Assembly: GCF_013260645.1 (NCBI RefSeq)
Contig: NZ_CP053921.1
Span: forward strand, 372,001-436,000
DNA: 64,000 nt
DNA from: Erythrobacter mangrovi
GTDB lineage: Bacteria; Pseudomonadota; Alphaproteobacteria; Sphingomonadales; Sphingomonadaceae
Direction: 5' to 3'
Below are positions 45,264 through 53,459 of this stretch, in pieces (within the stretch, counting starts at the first letter, position 1; each line of letters begins with the position of its first letter). A program made the translations under genes and the position numbers. The notes beneath the pieces are model-generated. The model was given only the letters and a program-made list of their open reading frames with translations, ran no database searches and had not been told where the DNA came from.

Positions 45264-45686
45264 TTGCACCAGAAGATCGATCTTGAGCAGCTATGTGCAG
45301 ACAAGGGTCTGCGGATTACCGAACAGCGCCGAGTGATCGCGCGCGTATTGTCGGAAAGCGAAGATCACCCGGATGTCGAGATGCTGCACGATCGGGCGAA
45401 CAAGATCGATCCGGGCATTTCAATCGCAACCGTCTATCGCACCGTGCGCCTCTTCGAAGAGGCAGGCATCCTTGATCGACATGACTTTGGTGACGGCCGC
45501 GCACGATATGAAGCCGCCCCCGAAGCGCACCACGATCACCTGATCGACGTGGAAACGGGCAAGGTCATCGAATTCGTCGACCCGGAAGTGGAAGCGCTGC
45601 AAAAGCAGATAGCCGAGAAGCTCGGCTATCGTCTCGTTGATCACCGGCTCGAGCTTTATGGCGTCCGCCTCGACCGCGAAGGTTGA
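45264..45686 (+). CDS. fur: Fur-family transcriptional regulator
   Basis: 140 aa, TTG start with GGGAAG 5 nt upstream. The winged helix region LRITEQRRVIARVLSESEDHP and the dimerisation/metal site HHDHLIDVETGKVIEFVDPEVE (His-rich, given here in parts: HHDH at about 92-95) match Fur/Irr-type regulators. The C-terminal Cys pairs of E. coli Fur are absent, which is usual in alphaproteobacteria. It overlaps plsC by 29 bp. Whether it senses iron, manganese or haem cannot be settled from sequence. Confidence 0.88.
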   Translation: MHQKIDLEQLCADKGLRITEQRRVIARVLSESEDHPDVEMLHDRANKIDPGISIATVYRTVRLFEEAGILDRHDFGDGRARYEAAPEAHHDHLIDVETGKVIEFVDPEVEALQKQIAEKLGYRLVDHRLELYGVRLDREG

Positions 45687-46557
45687 ACGGCGCATCGCGC
45701 GCTATTCCGAACAACGGCTTGCCGCCGCCCGCGGGGAACCGACAAAGCTATCGCCGGTCGGTTGGCTTCGGTTCTGCTTGCGCGTCGCAGCCATGATGCT
45801 GCTTCTCGCCGCCTGTGTGCCGCTGCATTATCTCTACCGCGTCTTCGCCTACGGCTCGCCCTTCCCCATGTGGTTCCTGCGCTGCTCTGCCCGGATCGTC
45901 GGGGCGCGCGTCGAGTGCATCGGGACCCCGCTGCGGCGGGACGTATTCTTCATAGCCAACCACGTCTCGTGGATCGACATTCTCGCCCTCGCCGGCGCCA
46001 GCGGCACCGCCTTCGTTGCCAAGCAGGAGCTGTCGGAGGTTCCTGTGATCGGCTGGCTGTGCCGGCTCAATCGGACGGTTTTCGTCAAGCGCGAGAACCG
46101 CCTGGGCGTGGCTGAACAGATCAACGCGCTCAAGGAAGCGCTCGCCGACAACTGGTCGGTCACGGTTTTCCCCGAAGGCACCACGACCGACGGCCATTCC
46201 CTCCTGCCATTCAAGTCTTCGATGCTTTCCGTGCTCGAGCCGCCGCCGCCGGGCGTGCTCGTGCAGCCGGTGATGCTCGATTATGGCAGCGTGGCAGAGT
46301 TCATTGGCTGGATCGGTGACGAAAACGGCCTCAACAACGCCAAACGGGTCTTCGCACGAAGGGGAACCTTCCGGCTAAGGATTACCTTCCTCGAGCCGTT
46401 CAGTCCGGTCGAATACCGCGGCCGTAAGGCGATAGCGGCCAAGGCGCGCGAAGAGATCGAAGCGGCATTGGTTGCAGCCCTTGGCAAACCGTTGCGCGAT
46501 TTCGAACACATCGTCGCAGCGGTCCGCTACGAGCCGCCGAAACCGCCGGCCAGTTAG
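45658..46557 (+). CDS. 1-acyl-sn-glycerol-3-phosphate acyltransferase (PlsC-like)
   Basis: 299 aa. After a basic N-terminus and one membrane segment (about 37-58) the acyltransferase motifs appear: FFIANHVSWIDIL with H-x4-D, KRENRLG, and FPEGTTTDG. The enzyme adds the second acyl chain to lysophosphatidate or a related lipid at the inner membrane. The ATG lies inside fur, 29 bp before its stop. The gene ends in a 4-nt stop overlap with the LysR gene. Confidence 0.87.
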   Translation: MASASTAKVERRIARYSEQRLAAARGEPTKLSPVGWLRFCLRVAAMMLLLAACVPLHYLYRVFAYGSPFPMWFLRCSARIVGARVECIGTPLRRDVFFIANHVSWIDILALAGASGTAFVAKQELSEVPVIGWLCRLNRTVFVKRENRLGVAEQINALKEALADNWSVTVFPEGTTTDGHSLLPFKSSMLSVLEPPPPGVLVQPVMLDYGSVAEFIGWIGDENGLNNAKRVFARRGTFRLRITFLEPFSPVEYRGRKAIAAKAREEIEAALVAALGKPLRDFEHIVAAVRYEPPKPPAS

Positions 46558-47438
46558 AGCCCGGCGCCGACCAGCCAATCGTGAAACAGCCGGACCGGAC
46601 GCTCTTCAAGCGCGGTCGGCTTGCAGACGAACCAGTAGCTGTAGGGGCTCTCGACCTCGACGTCGAAGACCTTTGCCAGGCGCGAATCATGCGCGCGACG
46701 CATGTGGTCGTCATGCATGATCGCGATGCCAAGCCCCTGTGCCGCGGCCTCCAGCATGATCTGGCCTGAATCGAAGTGGTCAATCGCTGCCGGCTCGAGG
46801 TCAGGCATGCCAATCTCGGCCTTCCAGGCGGAAAAGCTCTCGGGCAGCTCGTTATGGATCAGGAAGGTCTGCTTGGTCAGCAGCTCGTGGCTCGGCTGGT
46901 CGCCGAGCTTTTCCTGCAATTCCTTGCTGCAGATCGCGTGAACCTTGTTGTAGTCCAACCTGACCGCATGCAGGCCGCGTTCGGGTCCGCGCGACAGGAT
47001 GATCGCCGCATCCAGCACATCGCCAACGCGATCTTCGAGGTGCGGCCCCGTATCGATATCGATGTGCAGCAAGGGGTGGCGCACGCGCAGCTCGCCCAGC
47101 CGCGGGAACAGGCGCTGCGTTCCGAACAATGGCAGCACGCCAAGATGCAAGCGCAGCAGTGAGAGATTTTCGGACTGGCTCTCCACTGCCCGGGCGAGCG
47201 ATTCCAGATGCGGGTTCACAGCTTCGTAGAAGGCATGCCCATCATCGGTGAGCTGCATCGACTGGCGCGCACGCGTGAACAGCTTCTTGCCGACGAACTC
47301 CTCAAGATTGCCGATCCGCCGCGAAAGCGCGGATGGGCTGAGGCCAAGTTCGTCAGCGGCCGCGCGGGCCGAGCCAAGTCGAACGGTACGCACGAACGCT
47401 TCAAGCGCCCGCAAGGGGGGGAGTCGTCGGGTCGCCAT
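46554..47438 (-). CDS. LysR-family transcriptional regulator
   Basis: 294 aa. An N-terminal winged helix (about 5-64: LRALEAFVRTVRLGSARAAADELG, then SALSRRIGNLEE) and a periplasmic-binding-like effector domain (about 92-290) give a normal LysR layout resembling GcvA-type regulators. It is not divergent from any single obvious target: upstream lies corC on the same strand, downstream it converges on plsC. The effector is unknown. Confidence 0.88.
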   Translation of the reverse strand: MATRRLPPLRALEAFVRTVRLGSARAAADELGLSPSALSRRIGNLEEFVGKKLFTRARQSMQLTDDGHAFYEAVNPHLESLARAVESQSENLSLLRLHLGVLPLFGTQRLFPRLGELRVRHPLLHIDIDTGPHLEDRVGDVLDAAIILSRGPERGLHAVRLDYNKVHAICSKELQEKLGDQPSHELLTKQTFLIHNELPESFSAWKAEIGMPDLEPAAIDHFDSGQIMLEAAAQGLGIAIMHDDHMRRAHDSRLAKVFDVEVESPYSYWFVCKPTALEERPVRLFHDWLVGAGL

Positions 47439-47506
47439 GTTCGTTGCACGCTATGGACGCAAATCGCCCCTGTCGAGGGTGAATGTGCGAATTCCTGCAA
47501 CTAAGA

Positions 47507-48424
47507 TCAGTCGCTGTCGCTCTTCCCTCGCGGGGCATGGAGGCGCAGCCTGGTCACATGCGTGTCATCGCCATCGGTGACCTCGATCCGCCAACCGCTG
47601 GGGTGTTCGAGCATCGCACCGACCTGCGGCACCTGCTCGGCCAGGACGAAGGCGAGACCGCCCAAGGTATCGACCGATTCCTCGACCTCGGCCAGCGAGG
47701 CGTCGACCCGTTCGGCAACGTCGTCGAGCTCTGCGCGGGCATCGCAATCCCACATTCCCTCGCCGATCGGCACGATCCACTCTTCGGGCGCGTCGTCGTG
47801 CTCGTCCTCGATCTCGCCGACGATCTCCTCGACCAGGTCCTCGATGGTGATCAGGCCATCGGTTCCCGAGAACTCATCGACCACGATGGCGAGGTGCACG
47901 CGTTGCTGGCGCATGTCGGCCAGCACGTCGAGCGCATTGCGCGTCTGCGGCACGTAGAGCGGCTGGCGCATTAGCACCGTCCAGTCGGCAGGCGGATCCT
48001 CGCGCCGGGCGAGGAACGGGAAGATATCCTTGAGGTGGATCATCCCGATCACATCGTCGAGCTGGTCGCGATAGACCGGCATGCGCGAATGACCGTGTTC
48101 GGCGAAGGTTTCCACCAGATCTTCCCAAGTGGCATCCGCCCTGACGGCAACGATCTCGCCGCGCGGCACGGCCACATCGTCGGCGTCATGTTCGGAAAAG
48201 TGCAGCAGGTTGCGCAGCATCTGGCGCTCGACCTGCGAGAGGTCACCGCCGCCGCTGTGCTCCGCGGCGTCGGTTCCGTTCTCGCCTTCGTGCTCGTCGA
48301 TTGCCTCTTCCAGCTGCGCACGCAAGGAACGCTCGCCGTGGTCGGGGTCGAAGAATTTCCGGATTGCGAGCCACAGCCCGCTTCTACTGTCCGCGTCTCC
48401 CGCGGGTAATGGCGAATCGGGCAT
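47507..48424 (-). CDS. corC: CorC/HlyC-type CBS-domain protein (YbeX-like)
   Basis: 305 aa. Two CBS domains (about 80-200: VPRGEIVAVRADATWEDLVE and MRQPLYVPQTRNALDVLADM) and a C-terminal CorC_HlyC transporter-associated domain (about 215-300) are visible. There are no membrane segments, so it is the soluble YbeX/CorC type, linked in E. coli to magnesium homeostasis and ribosome function. It is the last gene of the phoH-ybeY-corC run; the usual lnt gene does not follow. Confidence 0.9.
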   Translation of the reverse strand: MPDSPLPAGDADSRSGLWLAIRKFFDPDHGERSLRAQLEEAIDEHEGENGTDAAEHSGGGDLSQVERQMLRNLLHFSEHDADDVAVPRGEIVAVRADATWEDLVETFAEHGHSRMPVYRDQLDDVIGMIHLKDIFPFLARREDPPADWTVLMRQPLYVPQTRNALDVLADMRQQRVHLAIVVDEFSGTDGLITIEDLVEEIVGEIEDEHDDAPEEWIVPIGEGMWDCDARAELDDVAERVDASLAEVEESVDTLGGLAFVLAEQVPQVGAMLEHPSGWRIEVTDGDDTHVTRLRLHAPRGKSDSD

Positions 48425-48445
48425 GGCCCTAACAATGCGCTCCAG

Positions 48446-48955
48446 TCAGTTGCGGTCCCCATATGGGTCGGCGATACCCAGTTTTGCAAGCGCCTCGATT
48501 TCGAGCGCTTCCATTGCCTCCGCCTGCTCGTCGCTGTCGACATGGTCATGCCCAGCCAGGTGGAGAAGGCCGTGGACGATCAGGTGTGCAGCGTGATCCG
48601 CCAGCATGACCCCCTTTTCCTCGGCCTCACGCGTGCAGGTTTCATAAGCCAGCGCCAGGTCGCCAAGCATTTCGGGCGGCCCGTGTGGGGCCAGGGCCTC
48701 CAGTTCACCCCGCTCGAGCATGGGAAAGGACAGTACATTGGTCGGCTTGTCCTTGCCGCGCCATTCGCGGTTCAGCGCATGGACTTCCCCGTCAGACGTG
48801 AACAGTAGGCTGGCCGAGAGGCGCGGGTTACCGAGCGTCGGCTCTACTTCCGCCGCTGCCCCGGCAACCCGGTCTGCCAACCCGGCCCAATCGGTTCCGT
48901 CAGGCCATCCATCGATTTCGACGTCGAATTCCACCTCAGGACGATGGCCCCTCAT
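48446..48955 (-). CDS. ybeY: Endoribonuclease YbeY (rRNA maturation)
   Basis: 169 aa from the ATG giving [10 protein letters not shown], which overlaps phoH by 20 bp. The zinc site HGLLHLAGHDH (H-x3-H-x4-H-x-H type) is complete. YbeY takes part in 16S rRNA 3' maturation and ribosome quality control. Conserved NREWRGKDKPTNVLSFP also supports it. It sits in the canonical order after phoH and before corC. Confidence 0.95.
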   Translation of the reverse strand: MRGHRPEVEFDVEIDGWPDGTDWAGLADRVAGAAAEVEPTLGNPRLSASLLFTSDGEVHALNREWRGKDKPTNVLSFPMLERGELEALAPHGPPEMLGDLALAYETCTREAEEKGVMLADHAAHLIVHGLLHLAGHDHVDSDEQAEAMEALEIEALAKLGIADPYGDRN

Positions 48956-49967
48956 AGGCTTCGACAATCCGGCCCACGATCGGGTGGCGGACAACGTCGG
49001 CGGCGGTGAAGCGGATCGTGCCAAAGCCATCGATCCCCTCCAGCTTCTCGACCGCGTCGGCCAGGCCGCTCATGCGATCGCCGCCGGGAATGTCGACCTG
49101 GCGCGGGTCGCCGCACACCACCATCCGGCTGTTCTGGCCGAAGCGGGTGAGGAACATCTTCATCTGCTCGCGCGTGGTGTTCTGCGCCTCGTCGAGAATG
49201 ACGAAGGCATCGGCCAGGGTGCGCCCGCGCATGAAGGCGATCGGCGCGATCTCGATCTCGCCACTGGCCAGCCGTCGCTCCACCTGCTCGGGCGGCATGC
49301 AGTCGTAAAGCGCATCGTAGAGCGGGCGCAGGTAGGGATCGACCTTGTCCTTCATATCGCCGGGCAGGAAGCCCAGCTTCTCGCCCGCTTCCACAGCAGG
49401 GCGCGAAAGGATCAGGCGCTGGACGCTTCCGGTGATCAGCTGCGCCACCGCCTGCGCCACCGCGAGATAGGTCTTGCCCGTGCCTGCCGGGCCGAGCGCG
49501 AAGATGATGTCGTCGCGCACCAGGCTGCGCATATATTCAACCTGCGTCGCGCTGCGTGGGACGATGGTCTTGCGGCGGGTGCGGATCATTATCGGCGGGC
49601 TGTCGAGATTGCCCGTGATGATCCCTTCCAGCGTCGGTTCGTTCGACATTGCGATTACCGATTCAATCGTGCCCGCGTCGAGGTCCTGCCCCATCGCGAG
49701 GCGGTCGTACATCGCCTTCAGCACCTCCCGCGCGCGGGCCACGCTGTCTTCCGGGCCTTCGATATGAAGCTGATTGCCGCGCGCCGAAATGAATACGCCC
49801 AGCCGGTTTTCAACCTGCACCAGATTTGCATCGAACTGGCCGAAGAGCGCGCCGAGCAGGCTCTGGTTGTCGAAGCTTATGTCCAGCTGAGCGCGGCGAA
49901 TTTCGCGCTGTGGGCTGGGCGGTGGTGCGAAGGCGGGATGCGCCTCCCGGGCAGGTTTACGGGCCAT
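48936..49967 (-). CDS. PhoH-like ATPase (YbeZ)
   Basis: 343 aa. An N-terminal KH-like region precedes the PhoH ATPase with Walker [12 protein letters not shown] and Walker [12 protein letters not shown]. YbeZ works with YbeY in rRNA processing. Gene order phoH-ybeY-corC is the standard one. In most relatives miaB lies directly upstream on the same strand; here 1.5 kb of other sequence intervenes. Confidence 0.94.
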   Translation of the reverse strand: MARKPAREAHPAFAPPPSPQREIRRAQLDISFDNQSLLGALFGQFDANLVQVENRLGVFISARGNQLHIEGPEDSVARAREVLKAMYDRLAMGQDLDAGTIESVIAMSNEPTLEGIITGNLDSPPIMIRTRRKTIVPRSATQVEYMRSLVRDDIIFALGPAGTGKTYLAVAQAVAQLITGSVQRLILSRPAVEAGEKLGFLPGDMKDKVDPYLRPLYDALYDCMPPEQVERRLASGEIEIAPIAFMRGRTLADAFVILDEAQNTTREQMKMFLTRFGQNSRMVVCGDPRQVDIPGGDRMSGLADAVEKLEGIDGFGTIRFTAADVVRHPIVGRIVEAYEGPSS

Positions 49968-50118
49968 GGGCTCCTTTCGTGCGTGCGAGTCGGAGTCTAG
50001 GCTTCAAAGCCGCCTAGGCAAGAACGGCAACGCATCATGACGGTGGAAAGTCATCTGCTTGTAACCGCCCAGTCGCTGAGGAATTCCCGACCCGACCCAA
50101 ATGAGCCGGAGCAAGCCA

Positions 50119-50247
50119 ATGAACCGCCTCACCATTTACCTTGCAACTGCGGCTCTCGCCTCCTGCAACGGAGCCAAGACCGGCCCAGCAGATGAGGTTC
50201 TCTCGTCGACTGTCGAAGCAAGGTCTCATGCACCGGCCAGCACGTAA
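50119..50247 (+). CDS. Possible small lipoprotein (42 aa)
   Basis: A 42-codon ORF with a GGAG site 8 nt before its ATG. The protein starts with a short signal (MNRLTIYLATAALA) and a lipobox-like LASC at 13-16, then a short polar tail ending in PAST. The layout resembles small bacterial lipoproteins such as entericidin-type peptides, but no family motif is certain. No other gene was found in the surrounding intervals 49968-50118 and 50248-50535, which hold nothing else I can recognise. Confidence 0.4.
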   Translation: MNRLTIYLATAALASCNGAKTGPADEVLSSTVEARSHAPAST

Positions 50248-50535
50248 GAAGGCATCCCGTTTTCACGAGGGTAGACGCTGAAGCCCCATCCGACGATTGA
50301 CACACCCTCTCGTCAGGCCTGCCGCCATTGGGTCATTTGCTGCCGATATAGACCTAAATCGCCATGACCCGGTGCGCGGCGATTACCGGGCAAATCGATC
50401 AAGAAACGACGGAGAGATATTGATCGAACGGGACAGAAGTACCGTTTGTCGATTGTGTTTTCCGACTGCAACATTCCGACCTTATGGGCATCAACCAATT
50501 CAATTGGTTCGTTACGAAATAGGCCCATAATAACT

Positions 50536-51444
50536 ATGCGTAGAATCCGCTTTCGTTTGCTCTCGCTGGCCCTGACTTGCGGCGCCTGCCTCGCCTTTCC
50601 CGCCGCCGCCCAGAACACGGGCGACGAGGGACGCGAGATCATAGTTCGAGGCAAGAAGACAACGGAGCGCTCGATTGTCAGCTCGATGGCGCAGGACATC
50701 ACCCGTCGCCCCCGGATCGATAAGCCGCTTTCGCGCCGATACAATGCAGTTTGTCTGGGCCTATATGGAATGAAGGCAGAGACCGGTCTTGCGCTTTTGG
50801 CCCAGATCGAAAGCAATCTGGATAATCTTGGAATAAGGCGAGACAAGGAAGGCTGCCAGGTCAACAGCCTTGTCGCCTTCGTGCAAGATGGACCAAAGAC
50901 GGTGAAGGCGCTCCGCAAGGAGCAACCGCAATTGTTCGAAGGCCTATTGGATCATGAAGTAGACCGCATTTTTGCGGGCAATGGTGCCGCTCAAGCCTGG
51001 CAAACCACATTGGTGAAGGGCGCGGATGGCAAGGAATTCTACTCCGGGACCTTCGGCAACCCACCGCGTGAAGTAGAGATCAACACCGGCTATCGCGCGA
51101 GCAACCTGGCTCAGCAGATCCGGGCAGACATATTGGGTGCGGTGATCGTCTTCGACAATGATTTCGTACCAGGAAAGACCATCCAGCAGCTTGCTGACTA
51201 CGCTACCATACGCCTCGTCGCTCCGACGGCCGACCTGTCGGAAGAGGCGGGTATCTCTTCGATCCTGACACTTTTCGCGGAGGACAACCTCACGCCGGAA
51301 GGCCTAACCGACTTCGACTGGGCCTATCTCAATGCGCTTTACCGCTTGCCGCCTACGGCCAGCGGAAGTTCGATCCGCGGAGCTACTTGGGCCGAATATC
51401 GCAAGCTGACGAAAGACCCTGCTCCAGAAGCCGCTGATCAATAA
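50536..51444 (+). CDS. Secreted protein of unknown function
   Basis: 302 aa from the ATG giving MRRIRFRLLSLALTCG; the upstream extension of the frame has no signal peptide and is discarded. A clean signal peptide (about 1-24, cleaved near PAAAQNTG) is followed by a mixed alpha/beta protein with two notable Cys (about 73 and 106) that could form a disulfide. I recognise no enzyme motif. The block EIIVRGKK just after the signal is reminiscent of sphingomonad secreted proteins and TonB-box-like segments but is not diagnostic. It lies on the strand opposite to miaB and phoH, inside what is normally one operon. Confidence 0.75.
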   Translation: MRRIRFRLLSLALTCGACLAFPAAAQNTGDEGREIIVRGKKTTERSIVSSMAQDITRRPRIDKPLSRRYNAVCLGLYGMKAETGLALLAQIESNLDNLGIRRDKEGCQVNSLVAFVQDGPKTVKALRKEQPQLFEGLLDHEVDRIFAGNGAAQAWQTTLVKGADGKEFYSGTFGNPPREVEINTGYRASNLAQQIRADILGAVIVFDNDFVPGKTIQQLADYATIRLVAPTADLSEEAGISSILTLFAEDNLTPEGLTDFDWAYLNALYRLPPTASGSSIRGATWAEYRKLTKDPAPEAADQ

Positions 51445-51454
51445 CAGGTAGGGA

Positions 51455-52801
51455 TCAAGCCGTCACGGTCTCGCGCAGCTTGCCGGCGAGCGAGTTTGGC
51501 CCCGCTTCGACCAGTTCCACCTCGACTAGGTCGCCGATTGTGACGTCGCCTTCGAACCACACGCTCTGCAGCCAGGGCGATTTGCCGAGCCACTGGCCGG
51601 GGTGCTTGCCCTTGCGCTCGACGAGGACTTCGCAGGTCCTGCCCACGCTGGCCTGGTTGAACGCCAGCTGGTCGCGGTTGAGCGCAGCCTGCAGGCGCTG
51701 GAGGCGCTCGTCCATGACCTCTTTCGCGACCTGCCCGTCCATCGTCGCGGCGGGGGTGCCAGGGCGCGGCGAGTATTTGAAGCTGAAGGCCTGCGCGTAA
51801 CCGACCGTATCGACCAGCTTGAGCGTTTCCTCGAACTCGGCATCGGTTTCGCCCGGAAAGCCGACGATGAAATCGCCCGACAGCGCGATATCGGGGCGCG
51901 CGGCGCGGAAACGCTCGAGCAGCTTGAGATAGCTTTCGACCGTATGGCTGCGGTTCATCGCCTTGAGCACGCGGTCGCTGCCCGCCTGCACCGGCAAGTG
52001 GAGGAAGGGCATCAGCTTGTCGCAATCGCCGTGCGCGGCAATCAGCGCATCGTCCATGTCGGCAGGATGGCTGGTGGTATAGCGGATGCGCGCCAAGCCA
52101 TCGACTTGCGCGAGATCGCGGATCAAGCCCGCAAGGCCCACCGCCCTGCCCTTGGCATCCTCGCCCGACCAGGCCGAAACGTTCTGGCCTAGCAGCGTGA
52201 TCTCTTTCGCCCCCGCACCGACCAGCTTGCGCGCTTCGGTGACAAGGTCGGCATAGGGGCGGCTGATTTCCGCACCGCGGGTATAGGGCACCACGCAATA
52301 GGTGCAGAACTTGTCGCAGCCTTCCTGCACGGTGAGGAAGGCAGCAGGGTTGACCCGCTTGCGTTCGGGCAGCGCCGCGAACTTGGCGATCGCGGGCATG
52401 TCGGTGTCGGTCGCACGCTCGCCCGCCACCGCCTTGTCGAGCATCTCGGGCAGGCGGTGATATGCCTGCGGGCCGACCACCATGCTCACCGCCGGAGCGC
52501 GCGCCATGATCTCCTCGCCCTCGGCCTGCGCAACGCAGCCCGCGACCGCGATCAGCGGCTTGGTGCCGTCGGCCTTCTGCAGGCGGCCGATGTCCGAATA
52601 GACCTTCTCCGCCGCCTTCTCGCGAATGTGGCAGGTGTTGAGCACGACAAGGTCCGCCTCCTCGCCCTCGGGCGCGGGCTGAATGCCCCGCTCGGCCAGC
52701 ATCTCGGCCATCCGCTCACCGTCATAGACGTTCATCTGGCAGCCGAAGCTCTTGACCCTGTAGGTGCGCGGGGTTTCTTTGGGGGCGATGGTCGGTTTCA
52801 T
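51455..52801 (-). CDS. miaB: tRNA-2-methylthio-N6-dimethylallyladenosine synthase MiaB
   Basis: 448 aa, normal length. The N-terminal UPF0004 domain has [14 protein letters not shown] and the later Cys in LNTCHIRE and GCVAQ, binding the auxiliary cluster. The radical SAM motif CDKFCTYC (C-x3-C-x2-C) follows at about 157-164, and a C-terminal TRAM domain (from about 385). It adds the methylthio group at A37 of tRNAs reading UNN codons. It ends 10 bp from the convergent secreted unknown. Confidence 0.96.
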   Translation of the reverse strand: MKPTIAPKETPRTYRVKSFGCQMNVYDGERMAEMLAERGIQPAPEGEEADLVVLNTCHIREKAAEKVYSDIGRLQKADGTKPLIAVAGCVAQAEGEEIMARAPAVSMVVGPQAYHRLPEMLDKAVAGERATDTDMPAIAKFAALPERKRVNPAAFLTVQEGCDKFCTYCVVPYTRGAEISRPYADLVTEARKLVGAGAKEITLLGQNVSAWSGEDAKGRAVGLAGLIRDLAQVDGLARIRYTTSHPADMDDALIAAHGDCDKLMPFLHLPVQAGSDRVLKAMNRSHTVESYLKLLERFRAARPDIALSGDFIVGFPGETDAEFEETLKLVDTVGYAQAFSFKYSPRPGTPAATMDGQVAKEVMDERLQRLQAALNRDQLAFNQASVGRTCEVLVERKGKHPGQWLGKSPWLQSVWFEGDVTIGDLVEVELVEAGPNSLAGKLRETVTA

Positions 52802-52848
52802 GGCAGGCGGGCGCCCATAGCGAAAACGGCGGGGTCCTACAATGCGAA

Positions 52849-52867
52849 GGGCGGCACACGGCCGCCC
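52849..52867 (-). terminator. Hairpin downstream of the cyclophilin gene
   Basis: A perfect 7-bp GC stem (GGGCGGC 52867-52861 read on the minus strand, paired with GCCGCCC at 52855-52849) with a 5-nt loop lies 28 bp after the peptidyl-prolyl isomerase stop. The following TTCG gives only a weak U-tract. Confidence 0.4.
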
Positions 52868-52894
52868 CTCTTGGTCAATTGTCTATCGCGCGGA

Positions 52895-53359
52895 TCAGGC
52901 AACCGTTGCCTTCACGATCTTGCCAGGCTCACGCGGCGGTTCGCCCTTGGGCAGCGCGTCGACGTGTTCCATGCCGCTCTCGACCTGGCCCCACACGGTG
53001 TACTGGCGATCGAGGAAGGTCGCGTCGTCGAAGCAGATGAAAAACTGGCTGTTGGCGCTGTCGGGCACCTGAGTGCGCGCCATCGAGCACACGCCGCGCA
53101 CATGCGGTTCGTTGTTGAATTCGGCCTTGAGGTCGGGCTTGTCGCTGCCGCTCATGCCGGTGCCGGTCGGATCGCCGCCCTGCGCCATAAAGCCGGGGAT
53201 CACGCGGTGGAACACCACGCCGTCATAAAAGCCTTCCTTGGCCAGCGTGGTAATCCGTTCGACATGGCCCGGCGCGAGGTCGGGGCGAAGCTTGATGACG
53301 ACATCGCCACCCTTTCCATCGCCGCAGTCGAGCGTGAGCGTGAGTGTTTCGTCGGCCAT
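52895..53359 (-). CDS. Cyclophilin-type peptidyl-prolyl cis-trans isomerase
   Basis: 154 aa cytoplasmic cyclophilin without signal peptide. Active-site blocks are visible: GVVFHRVIPGFMAQGGDPTGTG, CSMARTQVPDSANSQFFICF and YTVWGQVESGMEHVD. It speeds proline isomerisation in folding proteins. It is upstream of miaB on the same strand with a hairpin between, and divergent from mgtE. Confidence 0.94.
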   Translation of the reverse strand: MADETLTLTLDCGDGKGGDVVIKLRPDLAPGHVERITTLAKEGFYDGVVFHRVIPGFMAQGGDPTGTGMSGSDKPDLKAEFNNEPHVRGVCSMARTQVPDSANSQFFICFDDATFLDRQYTVWGQVESGMEHVDALPKGEPPREPGKIVKATVA

Positions 53360-53459
53360 GTCGTATGTCTCCTGTAACTGGTCGGCGCCCGATATAGGGT
53401 CTGTGGGCCGCGTGTCACCCTCTGCTTGCTTTTGAAGCCTTCTCGCCTAGACCGCACGC

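Noticed and set aside
48720..50000. 426-aa plus-strand open frame
   Set aside because: Antisense to phoH and ybeY.
50038..50196. Short plus-strand ORF starting MTVESHLL
   Set aside because: No ribosome binding site, no signal or motif, and it overlaps the better-supported lipoprotein ORF in another frame.
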